Source: Patescibacteria group bacterium
Lineage (GTDB): Bacteria; Patescibacteriota; Minisyncoccia; UBA6257; UBA11618
Reading direction: 5' to 3'
Assembly (NCBI GenBank): GCA_003539915.1
Contig: DPNX01000048.1
Location: 1-24,477, forward strand
DNA length: 24,477 bases
The translations under genes and the position numbers were made by a program. Below the pieces are notes generated by a model, which worked only from the letters and a program-made list of their open reading frames with translations, ran no database searches and was not told where the DNA came from. Shown piece by piece: positions 13,957-21,646 of this stretch; position 1 is the stretch's first letter; each line of letters begins with the position of its first letter.

Positions 13957-15672
13957 ATGCAAAAAAAAGAAATAACAAAAAAACCTATTAAAAAAACGCC
14001 TTCCTCATCTAAGGAACCTAAATTAAAGATAATTCCCTTAGGAGGACTTGAAGAGGTTGGTAAAAACATGCTCTTCCTTGAATACGAAGATGAAATCGTC
14101 GTTGTCGACGCTGGCTTACAATTCCCTGAAGAAACAACTCCTGGCATTGACTTCATTATCCCTAATGTTAGTTATCTAGAAAAAAACAAGCATAAAGTTA
14201 AGGGGCTGATTATTACACACGGTCATTACGACCACACTGGTGCTATTCCTTATGTTATAGGCAAGCTTGGAAATCCAACTGTATATTGCGCTCCTATTAC
14301 CAAGGCAATGATTGTTAAACGACATGAGGAATTTCGCAATCTTCCTAAATTAGATGTCGAGGTAGTTAATCCTGGTGACAAGGTAAAATTTGGTAAGCAT
14401 CTTCAAGCTGAATTTTTTGAGCTCGATCATACTATTCCTGATACTGTCGGTACAATCTTTACCACTCCAATTGGTAATGTGGTTCACTTCACTGACTTCA
14501 AGCTTGATTACGATAATAATGGTAAACCAATCGGTATGGATGTCTTTAAAAAGATTGGAGAAGGTAATGTTCATACTCTAATGATTGATAGCACTAACGC
14601 TGATGTTGGTGGTCGAACGGTTTCCGAAAGATTAGTAGAAGAAAACTTGGAAAGTTTGTTTGATAAAGCAGAAGGACGTATTGTAGTTGCTACCTTTGCC
14701 TCTCTCTTAACCAGGTTAAGAGAAATCATCAATATAGGTATTAAGTTAAAAAGAAAGATATTTATTAGTGGTTACTCAATGAAATCTAACCTAGAGATTG
14801 CTCAAAATCTCGGTTTCATCAAAGTTCCTAAAGGAACAATCCTACCATTAGAAGAAATGAAGAAATATGATGATGATAAAATTATGGTTCTTAGTACCGG
14901 CGCTCAAGGAGAGTCTAATGCCAGCTTAATGAGGATTGCTAATGGAGAACATCGCTTCTTTGAAACCAAGCCTGGTGACAGTTTTATTCTTTCTTCATCT
15001 ATCATTCCTGGTAACGAACGTGGTGTACAAATCCTTAAAGACAATCTTACCCGTCAGGGAGCAAAAGTTTTCCAATCCCGAGATATTGATATTCACTCTA
15101 GCGGTCACGCTCCTCAAGAAGAACTCCGTGATGTTATTAAGCTTGTAAAACCAAAGTTCTTAATTCCTACACATGGTTACTACTTCATGAGATCTGCTAA
15201 CCGAGAAAATGCTGTTGAAAGTGGTGTTAAAAGAGAAAATGTTATTTTATTAGACAACGGTGATATTGCTGAAATTAGTAAGACTGACATTAAGGTTCAA
15301 ATTCAACAAGTTGAAGCTAGTCAGGTATTAGTAGATGGATTAGGTGTTGGTGATGTAGGAGAAGTGGTTCTTCGCGATCGACGCGTTCTTTCTCAAGAAG
15401 GAATGATTGTTATTATTGCTACTCTTAGTAAGCATAGTGGTCGCCTACTTAAAAATCCTGACATCATCTCTAGAGGATTTATTTATCTTAAAGAAAATCG
15501 TGAAATGCTTAATGAGGTTCGTAGGCGATTACGTCGTATTGTTGATAGAACAAAGAATCAACATTCAGACGCTGATTACATCAAATCATTAATCAGAGAT
15601 CAGATTGGTGAATTCTTGTATAGGAAGACTAAACGTCGCCCTATGGTTCTGCCAGTAGTTATTGAGGTATAA
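13957..15672 (+). CDS. rnj: Ribonuclease J
   Basis: The 571-residue metallo-beta-lactamase/beta-CASP ribonuclease has a basic N-terminal extension, then I-I-P-L-G-G-L-E-E-V-G-K-N and the metal motif T-H-G-H-Y-D-H-T-G (H88, H90, D92, H93). H-T-I-P-D-T-V-G and F-T-D-F-K-L-D complete the metal site, and the beta-CASP H-S-S-G-H-A follows near 385 with I-P-T-H-G-Y-Y. RNase J is a 5'-to-3' exonuclease and endonuclease in mRNA decay and rRNA maturation. In the usual T-H-G-H-E-D-H the Glu is Tyr here, and the late H-G-E is H-G-Y; the metal-binding residues are kept. It closes the uvrC operon and is followed directly by a terminator. No Shine-Dalgarno precedes the ATG. Confidence 0.96.
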   Translation: MQKKEITKKPIKKTPSSSKEPKLKIIPLGGLEEVGKNMLFLEYEDEIVVVDAGLQFPEETTPGIDFIIPNVSYLEKNKHKVKGLIITHGHYDHTGAIPYVIGKLGNPTVYCAPITKAMIVKRHEEFRNLPKLDVEVVNPGDKVKFGKHLQAEFFELDHTIPDTVGTIFTTPIGNVVHFTDFKLDYDNNGKPIGMDVFKKIGEGNVHTLMIDSTNADVGGRTVSERLVEENLESLFDKAEGRIVVATFASLLTRLREIINIGIKLKRKIFISGYSMKSNLEIAQNLGFIKVPKGTILPLEEMKKYDDDKIMVLSTGAQGESNASLMRIANGEHRFFETKPGDSFILSSSIIPGNERGVQILKDNLTRQGAKVFQSRDIDIHSSGHAPQEELRDVIKLVKPKFLIPTHGYYFMRSANRENAVESGVKRENVILLDNGDIAEISKTDIKVQIQQVEASQVLVDGLGVGDVGEVVLRDRRVLSQEGMIVIIATLSKHSGRLLKNPDIISRGFIYLKENREMLNEVRRRLRRIVDRTKNQHSDADYIKSLIRDQIGEFLYRKTKRRPMVLPVVIEV

Positions 15673-15675
15673 AAT

Positions 15676-15704
15676 AAACCTCTCCTAGTCCAGGAGAGGT
15701 TTTT
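15676..15704 (+). terminator. Intrinsic terminator of the uvrC-rnj operon
   Basis: An 11-bp perfect stem pairs 15676-15686 with 15692-15702 around a 5-nt loop, with the T-run to 15704. It begins 4 nt after the rnj stop. Its T-run overlaps the -35 box of the trpS promoter. Confidence 0.9.
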
Positions 15705-15730
15705 ACAATTCATCCTACTTGTCGTATATT
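15702..15730 (+). promoter_or_regulatory. trpS promoter, start at or next to the ATG
   Basis: TTTACA (15702-15707), 17 nt, then TATATT (15725-15730). With the usual 7-nt distance transcription would start at about 15737, and the trpS ATG is at 15738, so the mRNA would be leaderless. No Shine-Dalgarno is present. Confidence 0.75.
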
Positions 15731-15737
15731 TAAATCA

Positions 15738-16721
15738 ATGAAACCTAATCTACTTTCAGGAATTCAACCTACTGGACGACTCCACCTAGGGAATTATCTA
15801 GGAGCTCTTGATAACTTTGTAAAACTTCAAAATTCTGGTCGTTATAACTGCTTCTTTTTTATTGCAGACCTCCACTCTCTCACCGAAGACTTTAAACCCA
15901 AGGATAAGAGCAAGCAAATCTTAAGTTTGTTGGCCGACTATTTAGCCGCGGGCCTTAACCCAAAAAAGTCTACTATCTTTATTCAGTCTCACATCCCAGC
16001 AAACTCTGAATTAGCTTGGATTCTAAATACCATCACTCCTTTTGGCGAATTAAGCCGAATGACTCAATTTAAAGACAAGTCAAAAGATCAGGCTTCTAAT
16101 ATTAATATTGGTCTCTTCTCCTACCCTATTCTAATGACTGCTGATGTAATACTTTATGATGCTAACTTTGTTCCTGTCGGAGAAGATCAAATCCAACACC
16201 TAGAACTATCAAGAACATTAACTAGAAAATTTAATAAAAGATTTGGTAAAACTTTCATAGAACCTCAGCCACTTCTTACAGAAGTACCTCGTCTTATGAG
16301 TCTAAATAATCCTGATAAAAAAATGTCCAAGTCTCAACCTCAAGGATGCATCTTTGTTGACGACTCTCCAGCTACTATTAAAAAGAAAATTATGACAGCC
16401 ACAACTGATTCTGGTATAGAGGTTAAGTATGATCTCAAAAAGAAAGCTGGTATCAGTAATTTAATAACCATCTATGCAGCTCTGTCAGAAAAAAATATTA
16501 AAGGAGTTGAAAAAGAATTTAAAGGAGAGAATTATTCTGTTTTTAAAAAATCTCTAGCTAACTTAATTAATCAACATTTTTCTGATCATCGTAAAAAGAA
16601 GAAGCAACTATTAGCCAGTCCCTCTAAATTAAAAAGAATAACTAATCAAGGAGATAAAAAGGCTAACAAAATAGCTAACGCTAAAATAAATAAAGTTAAA
16701 GACCAGCTAGGACTTCTTTAA
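15738..16721 (+). CDS. trpS: Tryptophan--tRNA ligase
   Basis: The 327-residue class I aminoacyl-tRNA synthetase charges tRNA-Trp. G-I-Q-P-T-G-R-L-H-L-G-N (8-19) carries the HIGH-type motif, D-L-H-S-L-T follows at 44-49, V-G-E-D-Q-I-Q-H is the tryptophan-site region at 147-154, and K-M-S-K-S is at 195-199. Length and domain order are normal for bacterial TrpRS. It has its own promoter that gives a leaderless transcript. Its last 15 nt overlap the end of the convergent ileS gene, so no terminator separates the two synthetase genes. Confidence 0.97.
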   Translation: MKPNLLSGIQPTGRLHLGNYLGALDNFVKLQNSGRYNCFFFIADLHSLTEDFKPKDKSKQILSLLADYLAAGLNPKKSTIFIQSHIPANSELAWILNTITPFGELSRMTQFKDKSKDQASNINIGLFSYPILMTADVILYDANFVPVGEDQIQHLELSRTLTRKFNKRFGKTFIEPQPLLTEVPRLMSLNNPDKKMSKSQPQGCIFVDDSPATIKKKIMTATTDSGIEVKYDLKKKAGISNLITIYAALSEKNIKGVEKEFKGENYSVFKKSLANLINQHFSDHRKKKKQLLASPSKLKRITNQGDKKANKIANAKINKVKDQLGLL

Positions 16722-19700
16722 ACCTAACCAAATTTCTTGATTACCAATCTTAGTAGAAAGGCCAGCCTCGGCCTTTTCTGATTTTTTGAAGTGAACATCT
16801 GTTGCGTTAATATCAACAGCAAATTGTTTATCACTCTCAACTGCTGATTGTAATGGGGCTGGAACACTCAAGAAGATATTTATTTTATCATGAGGTCTTA
16901 AACCAGCATCTTGTCGTAAGCCCTGAACAGAGCGAACTAAGTCTCTTACCCAACCCTCTTTTTCTAAAGCTGGGGTAATCTTTGTATCCAAGACTACATC
17001 TTCTTCTAGTTTATTATCCTTCTTAATAGCTTTTACATTAATCTCATCAGCTAAAATACTTAGAAGCTCTTTATCCTTAACCTGAAGATCTTTAACTATT
17101 AAGCTAGCTAATGGCTGACGAACCTTAATGCTAGCAGATGCTCTTTTAGCTAATGCTAAGCTAGCCAAATGCCTCACCTCTTCCATCGTATCAATCAATT
17201 TTTTATTAATAAGCTTCTTATTAGGCTTTGGCCAATCTTCTAAATGAATTGATAGTTTCAAATCAACCCCCTTAGCTTTTTTTCTAAAAGATTGGTGTAA
17301 TGCCTCAGCAAAAAACGGCACAAAAGGTGCTATTAATTTATTCAATACTAAAATAGTCTCCTGAAGAATTGGTAAGGCCTCTGGTCGCTTACGGGACCTT
17401 CTAATATACCATCGAGACAGATCATCAATAAATGATTCTATCTCCTTTGCTGCATCTACAACCTGATAACTTTCAATGTGATCGGTTACTTTAACAATCG
17501 TATCGTTAAGTCGAGCTCTAACCCACTTATCTAAAATATTCTCCTTACCATCACTTTTATGATTCTTGTTGTTGTAAGTTTCAAGAAAAACGTAAGAGTT
17601 GTATAGAAGCATTAACGAACGTCTTAACGCCTTACCAACATCTTGTTCATCAAACTTCTTTACATCTCCCGGTTGATTAACGGTAAAGAAATACCAACGT
17701 AAAGCATCGACACCATGCTTATTAATTAAATCCCAAGGATCAACAACATTACCTTTAGATTTAGACATTTTCTGACCCTTCTTGTCTAAAATTAAGCCTA
17801 ATGAAATAACATTCTTATAACAAAGCTTCTTATCTAATAATGTAGATATAGCTAATAAAGTATAGAACCAACCTCGTGTCTGATCCATGGCTTCACAAAT
17901 ATAATCAGCTGGAAATTGACCTCCCTTATCAACCAACTCCTTATTTTCAAAAGGATAATGCCATTGAGCAAAAGGCATTGATCCAGAATCAAACCAGACA
18001 TCAGCAACCTCACTAACTCGCTTCATTTTTCCATCACACTTTGAACACTGCAAAGCTACATTATCAATATAAGGCCGATGAAGGTCTAACTCGCCCTTAT
18101 CATCAAAAGGCCAGTTATTAGCCTGAACCTGAACCTTGCCACCGTTTTCCAAAGACCCTCTATTTAAAGCCTCCTCATCAGACCAACCTTCTAAGCCAGC
18201 CTGCAACATCCATAAAGGATCTCCGTGACCAACAATCAAAATATTTTTATCATTATTTTTCTTATTAACCTCGTTGAAAAAACTCATCATCCTCTTCTTA
18301 ACGTCATTTAGATTCTCTCCTTTACTAGGTGTCTCAGAAAAATGATCCAAAGGACTATCAAAAAACTTATGGTAGTTCTCAATAGTATCACCATTAAAAA
18401 TTCCACTATTCAATTCCACTAACTGATCATTGTAAATTATTGGCACACCTATAACCTCACTAATAATCTCCGCTACCTGTTTAGTTCTCTGATACGGTGA
18501 GGCATAAATTGCATCTATTTTTTTAGTCTTAAAAAACTTAGCTAGCTTATTAGCTTCTTTAATCCCCTTATCAGTTAAATTCGATTTCTTATCCGCTCGC
18601 TTACCAGAAGAGATCCAACCTTCTTCATTATGAGTTGCCTCTGGATGACGGACTAACCAAAAATTATTTTGATTAACAGAATGTTTATTTAAATCATCCA
18701 AACCACCAATCACTTGATAATGGTCACATTTCTGACACTCCCAGATTGGCAACGGAGTACCCCAATAACGATCTCTAGAAATAGCCCAGTCTTTAGCTTC
18801 TTTAATCCAGTTACCAAACCTCCCCTCCTTAATATGTTCCGGAACCCAATTAACCTGCTCATTATTCTTCTGCAGCTCTTTTCTCAAACGACTCATTTCA
18901 AAGAACCAAGACTGACGAGCTAGATAAATTAATGGCTGAGAACAACGCCAACAGAAAGGATACTCATGTTCAAGAGTTGTTTGATGGTGCAGAAGACCTC
19001 TCTTCTGAAGATCTTCTTTGATATCTTCGTCAGCTTCTTTAATAAACTTACCAGCTCCTGGTAAGCCCTTTTTCATAATACCGTCCTCACTAACAGTTAC
19101 TGGAATATCACTCTCTTCCATCTCCTCCTTCATTATATTCAAATCCTCCTCACCAAAAGCTGGCGCCATATGAACTAGACCAGTACCATCCTCAGCAGAA
19201 ACAAACTTAGCCGCTACCACCTTATGAGGTCCTTTATTCTTATAAAGAGCTTCGTATTGTTTTCCTACCAACTCTTTACCCTTAACCTTATCTACAACTT
19301 CGCTATCAGCCTCTGGCGGTTCATTAACCGACCACAGATAATCCTTACCAATTTTATATTTGTTATATGTAAGATCAGGGTGAACTGCTATCGCAACATT
19401 AGCTGGCAAAGTCCAAGGTGTAGTAGTCCAAGCTAATAAATACTCATTTTTAGCTCCTTTAACTTTAAATTTTATATAAACAGAAGGATCTTTGGTCAGC
19501 TTATAAACTCCTGGCTGACCCATCTCATGACTCGAAAGCGAAGTCTGACAACGCATGCAAAAAGGAATGACTTTATAAAACTTCTTTAAATAGCCTTTCT
19601 TATCAACTTCTTGAAAAATCCACCAAAGACTTTCCAAGTATTTATTATCATAAGTAACGTAGGCCTGATCAAAATCCAACCAAAAACCAATTCTTTCAGT

Positions 19701-20096
19701 TAACCTCTCCCACTCATCTTTATACTTCCAAACCGACTCCTTAGCCTTTTTATTAAACTTATCAATTCCATAATCCTCGATAGCCTGTCTATTTTTCAAA
19801 CCCAGTTCTTTCTCCACCTCAATCTCAACCGGTAACCCTTGAGTGTCCCAACCAGCTCGTCGAGAAATATAAAAACCCTGCATTGTCTTATAACGCAAAA
19901 CTATATCTTTAAAAACACGTGCTAGAACGTGATGAGTACCCGGTCGCCCATTAGCAGTTGGTGGGCCTTCATAAAAAACAAAGCTTTTCTTTTTATCTCT
20001 GTCTAAGCTTTTTTCAAAGATTTTATTTTTCTTCCAAAATTCAAGAACCTTGTCCTCAATTTCTGGTAAATTAAATCTTTCGGAGCCTTTAAGCAT
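16707..20096 (-). CDS. ileS: Isoleucine--tRNA ligase with inserted histidine-phosphatase-like domain
   Basis: The 1129-residue class I synthetase charges tRNA-Ile. HIGH-region motif G-P-P-T-A-N-G-R-P-G-T-H-H is at 44-56 (a known variant in which HxGH reads GTHH). The editing domain has T-T-T-P-W-T-L-P (224-231) and G-T-G-L-V-H-M-A-P with the editing Asp in G-E-E-D. W-G-T-P-L-P-I-W is at 445-452, W-F-D-S-G-S-M-P at 701-708, and K-M-S-K-S at 776-780. An anticodon-binding domain and a C-terminal domain follow. Two extra CxxC pairs at 180/183 and 382/385 suggest zinc. Residues about 477-660 form an additional domain described separately. The gene starts 23 nt after the PD-(D/E)XK nuclease gene and its end overlaps trpS by 15 nt. 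No Shine-Dalgarno is visible. Confidence 0.97.
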   Translation of the reverse strand: MLKGSERFNLPEIEDKVLEFWKKNKIFEKSLDRDKKKSFVFYEGPPTANGRPGTHHVLARVFKDIVLRYKTMQGFYISRRAGWDTQGLPVEIEVEKELGLKNRQAIEDYGIDKFNKKAKESVWKYKDEWERLTERIGFWLDFDQAYVTYDNKYLESLWWIFQEVDKKGYLKKFYKVIPFCMRCQTSLSSHEMGQPGVYKLTKDPSVYIKFKVKGAKNEYLLAWTTTPWTLPANVAIAVHPDLTYNKYKIGKDYLWSVNEPPEADSEVVDKVKGKELVGKQYEALYKNKGPHKVVAAKFVSAEDGTGLVHMAPAFGEEDLNIMKEEMEESDIPVTVSEDGIMKKGLPGAGKFIKEADEDIKEDLQKRGLLHHQTTLEHEYPFCWRCSQPLIYLARQSWFFEMSRLRKELQKNNEQVNWVPEHIKEGRFGNWIKEAKDWAISRDRYWGTPLPIWECQKCDHYQVIGGLDDLNKHSVNQNNFWLVRHPEATHNEEGWISSGKRADKKSNLTDKGIKEANKLAKFFKTKKIDAIYASPYQRTKQVAEIISEVIGVPIIYNDQLVELNSGIFNGDTIENYHKFFDSPLDHFSETPSKGENLNDVKKRMMSFFNEVNKKNNDKNILIVGHGDPLWMLQAGLEGWSDEEALNRGSLENGGKVQVQANNWPFDDKGELDLHRPYIDNVALQCSKCDGKMKRVSEVADVWFDSGSMPFAQWHYPFENKELVDKGGQFPADYICEAMDQTRGWFYTLLAISTLLDKKLCYKNVISLGLILDKKGQKMSKSKGNVVDPWDLINKHGVDALRWYFFTVNQPGDVKKFDEQDVGKALRRSLMLLYNSYVFLETYNNKNHKSDGKENILDKWVRARLNDTIVKVTDHIESYQVVDAAKEIESFIDDLSRWYIRRSRKRPEALPILQETILVLNKLIAPFVPFFAEALHQSFRKKAKGVDLKLSIHLEDWPKPNKKLINKKLIDTMEEVRHLASLALAKRASASIKVRQPLASLIVKDLQVKDKELLSILADEINVKAIKKDNKLEEDVVLDTKITPALEKEGWVRDLVRSVQGLRQDAGLRPHDKINIFLSVPAPLQSAVESDKQFAVDINATDVHFKKSEKAEAGLSTKIGNQEIWLGLKKS
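18117..18668 (-). other. Histidine-phosphatase-like domain inserted in IleRS (residues about 477-660)
   Basis: This segment has the layout of the phosphoglycerate-mutase-like histidine phosphatase fold. It opens with L-V-R-H-P-E-A-T-H-N (R483, H484), equivalent to the L-V-R-H-G motif with Gly changed to Pro. L-T-D-K-G-I-K-E-A follows, then Y-A-S-P-Y-Q-R-T (R537), L-V-E-L-N-S-G (E561) and I-V-G-H-G-D-P (H624). The catalytic His, both Arg, the Glu and the second His are thus all present. It lies between C454xxC457 and C684xxC687, the two halves of a putative zinc ribbon that are normally a few dozen residues apart. The reading frame is continuous and base composition is like the rest of the gene. 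The substrate is unknown. Confidence 0.85.
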
Positions 20097-20119
20097 ATAT
20101 TCAAAATAAAATAAAAGAT

Positions 20120-20782
20120 CTAATCAGTCAAAAAATCTACACCCCAAGAACAGAAACCGCACTCACTGTGAGACTGTGGCATCGGCCCCTCAATCAACTC
20201 CACTGCAGCTCGTACTACCCGACGAGCTTTTATAGAATCGGTAGCCACTTTCTTAACAACAACATCAAATCTAGTCATTCCACCCTCACTAACCTCTTTG
20301 GAAATCCAATAGATAAGGAAAGCGTGACCGATATCAGGCATATTATTTTCCTTAAGCATTAAAGCGTAGCAATTCATCTGATTGAAATAATAATGTTCTC
20401 CACCCGGCTTAACATCATAACCGCGAGTTTTGTAGTCGGCAGGAATATACATGCCATCTTTAACCATTAGGTCGTCTAAAGCCCCGCTTAAAGTGGCGCC
20501 ACTCTCTGGATCATCCCAGGTCAGACCAGTTCGCCAATTACGCCACCTATTCAAAGCCTCAACATCAGAAAACAACTCTGCCCCTTCAACCTCCCCCTCC
20601 ATCTCCGGCGGCAACTTTCCTACCGCTCGATATTTATCAAAATAAGTTTTAATTAAACCATCCATACCACCAGGCAAAGAAGGAAAAGGTCCCGTAGGTC
20701 GATGAACACCCATTTTCATTCGTAACCAAAAACATTTAGGACATTCAAGAAATAAATTTAAAGATGATGGGGATAGTCGCAT
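20120..20782 (-). CDS. PD-(D/E)XK nuclease family protein (Cas4/RecB-like)
   Basis: The 220-residue nuclease begins M-R-L-S-P-S-S-L-N-L-F-L-E-C-P-K-C, the usual opening of RecB/Cas4-like PD-(D/E)XK proteins. The active site is G-A-L-D-D (D103), A-D-Y-K-T (D116, K118) and Q-x3-Y (Q135, Y139). Two N-terminal cysteines (C14, C17) and two C-terminal ones (C208, C211) could hold an iron-sulfur cluster as in Cas4 and AddB, though the 2+2 arrangement differs from the Cas4 1+3 pattern. Family members resect or trim DNA ends. No cas genes or CRISPR are near, so a general DNA-repair role is more likely. Its promoter starts transcription almost at the ATG, and ileS follows in the same direction after 23 nt. 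Confidence 0.87.
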   Translation of the reverse strand: MRLSPSSLNLFLECPKCFWLRMKMGVHRPTGPFPSLPGGMDGLIKTYFDKYRAVGKLPPEMEGEVEGAELFSDVEALNRWRNWRTGLTWDDPESGATLSGALDDLMVKDGMYIPADYKTRGYDVKPGGEHYYFNQMNCYALMLKENNMPDIGHAFLIYWISKEVSEGGMTRFDVVVKKVATDSIKARRVVRAAVELIEGPMPQSHSECGFCSWGVDFLTD

Positions 20783-20789
20783 GGCAGTA

Positions 20790-20818
20790 ATTATAACTCA
20801 CGGCCTATCTATTTCCAA
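20790..20818 (-). promoter_or_regulatory. Promoter for the nuclease-ileS pair, start at the ATG
   Basis: The minus strand reads TTGGAA (20813-20818), 17 nt, then TATAAT (20790-20795). Transcription would start near 20783; the ATG is at 20780-20782, so the mRNA is predicted leaderless. The -35 box lies directly beside the ssrA terminator. Confidence 0.82.
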
Positions 20819-20820
20819 AT

Positions 20821-20854
20821 AAAAAGAGGCGGGGTAAAAACCCAACCTCTTTTT
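20821..20854 (-). terminator. Intrinsic terminator of ssrA
   Basis: The outer 9-bp stem AAAAAGAGG/CCTCTTTTT (20821-20829 with 20846-20854) continues inward with G-U and G-C pairs around one mismatch to a TTTT loop. T-runs flank both sides, so it can act in both directions. It starts 9 nt after the tmRNA CCA end. Confidence 0.9.
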
Positions 20855-20863
20855 ATATGATTC

Positions 20864-21209
20864 TGGTGGAAGTGAGGGGAATTGAACCCCTGTCCGAAAT
20901 ATTTCTGCCAGATATTCTACAAGCTTAGCCAAGTTAAATTTTGAGACCAATTAGCTCATTCTTGGCAAAAAACTAATTAGTCTTTGTCGGTTAATTTTTA
21001 TTTCCTAGTCCCGACAACTAAGAAACTAAGCTCGCTGTTTAACACCGGTGATGACCTAACGAGCATCAGCCGCCGATGCAGCATTTAAGCGTAAGCTAAT
21101 GCTGGAGTTCGATTAACGTTGCCGTTTATCGGTTGTTTCAAATTTTAAAGAGTTTGAACTCTGCTTGCTTATCTAGTTTCAACCTTTCGTCGAAGCCTAG
21201 ACCACTCCC
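20864..21209 (-). ncRNA. ssrA: Transfer-messenger RNA (tmRNA)
   Basis: The 346-nt tmRNA rescues ribosomes stalled on non-stop mRNA, together with SmpB. The 3' end has the diagnostic ATTTCGGACAGGGG, T-loop TTCAATT, CCCCT and an encoded CCA at 20864-20866. The 5' end GGGAGTG pairs with CACTTCC to form the 7-bp acceptor (21203-21209 with 20868-20874). GGCTTCGACGAAAGG matches the conserved 5' GGATTCGACGGG region of tmRNA, and the 3' CTAAGCTTGTAG matches the conserved P2 strand. The tag reading frame is at 21085-21123. No promoter is visible just upstream, so it is probably cut out of a smpB-ssrA transcript. Its first 41 nt lie inside the smpB coding sequence. The terminator follows 9 nt downstream. 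Confidence 0.97.
21085..21123 (-). other. tmRNA tag reading frame, peptide GNVNRTPALAYA
   Basis: Within tmRNA the frame GGC AAC GTT AAT CGA ACT (then six more codons) ends in TAA and encodes 12 residues. The stop lies in a hairpin AGCATT/AATGCT, as usual for tmRNA tags. The C-terminal A-L-A-Y-A resembles the hydrophobic protease signal but ends YA instead of the common ALAA. The resume codon (GGC, 21121-21123) is inferred from position and from the common Ala/Gly start of tags. Confidence 0.8.
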
Positions 21210-21612
21210 TTTTCTTAATGTCCTCGCGTTTGTCAGCTCTCTTCTTTCCTCGACCTAAGCCGATCTCCATCTTCAACAAACGCCCTTTATTATAAACCCG
21301 TAAAGGCACTATTGTCAAGTTCTTCTCCTTGGTCTTTCCCATCAAACTTTTAATTTCTGCCGCTGACAATAAAAGCTTTCTAGTTCTCTTAGGATCATAG
21401 TCTTCAGGAGTATTAGCTGGTTGATAGGGTGGTATATTAGCATTTAATAACCAAGCCTCGTTCTTTTTAATCACCACAAAAGAACCAGCCAGATTAATAT
21501 GCCCAGTTTTAATGGCTTTGACCTCAAAACCCTTTAATTCCATACCCGCTTCGAAAGTATCTAATATCTCATAATCTCTACGAGCACCCCTATTTACCGC
21601 TATATTTTTCAT
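21169..21612 (-). CDS. smpB: SsrA-binding protein SmpB
   Basis: The 147-residue SmpB binds tmRNA and brings it to stalled ribosomes. It begins M-K-N-I-A-V-N-R-G-A-R-R-D-Y and has E-A-G-M-E-L-K-G-F-E-V-K-A-I-K-T-G-H, Y-D-P-K-R-T-R-K-L-L-L and the tail D-K-R-E-D-I-K-K-R-E-W (W137). This tail corresponds to the helix that enters the ribosomal decoding channel. The last 13 codons and the stop overlap the 5' end of tmRNA: tmRNA G1 is the second base of codon 135. A TATAAT 7 nt before the ATG predicts a leaderless mRNA. The gene is divergent from infC and their promoters overlap. Confidence 0.97.
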   Translation of the reverse strand: MKNIAVNRGARRDYEILDTFEAGMELKGFEVKAIKTGHINLAGSFVVIKKNEAWLLNANIPPYQPANTPEDYDPKRTRKLLLSAAEIKSLMGKTKEKNLTIVPLRVYNKGRLLKMEIGLGRGKKRADKREDIKKREWSRLRRKVETR

Positions 21613-21640
21613 TGACTTAATTATACTTTCCTTGTATATT
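21612..21640 (+). promoter_or_regulatory. infC operon promoter
   Basis: TTGACT (21612-21617), 17 nt, then TATATT (21635-21640). The predicted start is about 21646-21648. The -35 box touches the smpB start codon, and the spacer contains the smpB -10 box. A start here leaves no leader for ribosomal-protein L20 autoregulation of the kind known in Bacillus. Confidence 0.8.
21620..21625 (-). promoter_or_regulatory. smpB -10 box
   Basis: TATAAT on the minus strand is separated from the smpB ATG (21610-21612) by 7 nt, so transcription should start at the start codon. No good -35 is found 16-18 nt upstream. The box lies within the spacer of the oppositely directed infC promoter. Confidence 0.65.
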
Positions 21641-21646
21641 TCTACT

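Noticed and set aside
14350..15592. Several short frames on both strands within rnj
   Set aside because: They are shadows of a confidently identified gene, without family features or start signals.
21632..21646. TTG start for infC
   Set aside because: It lies across the -10 box and upstream of the predicted transcript start; the added residues are not conserved in IF-3.
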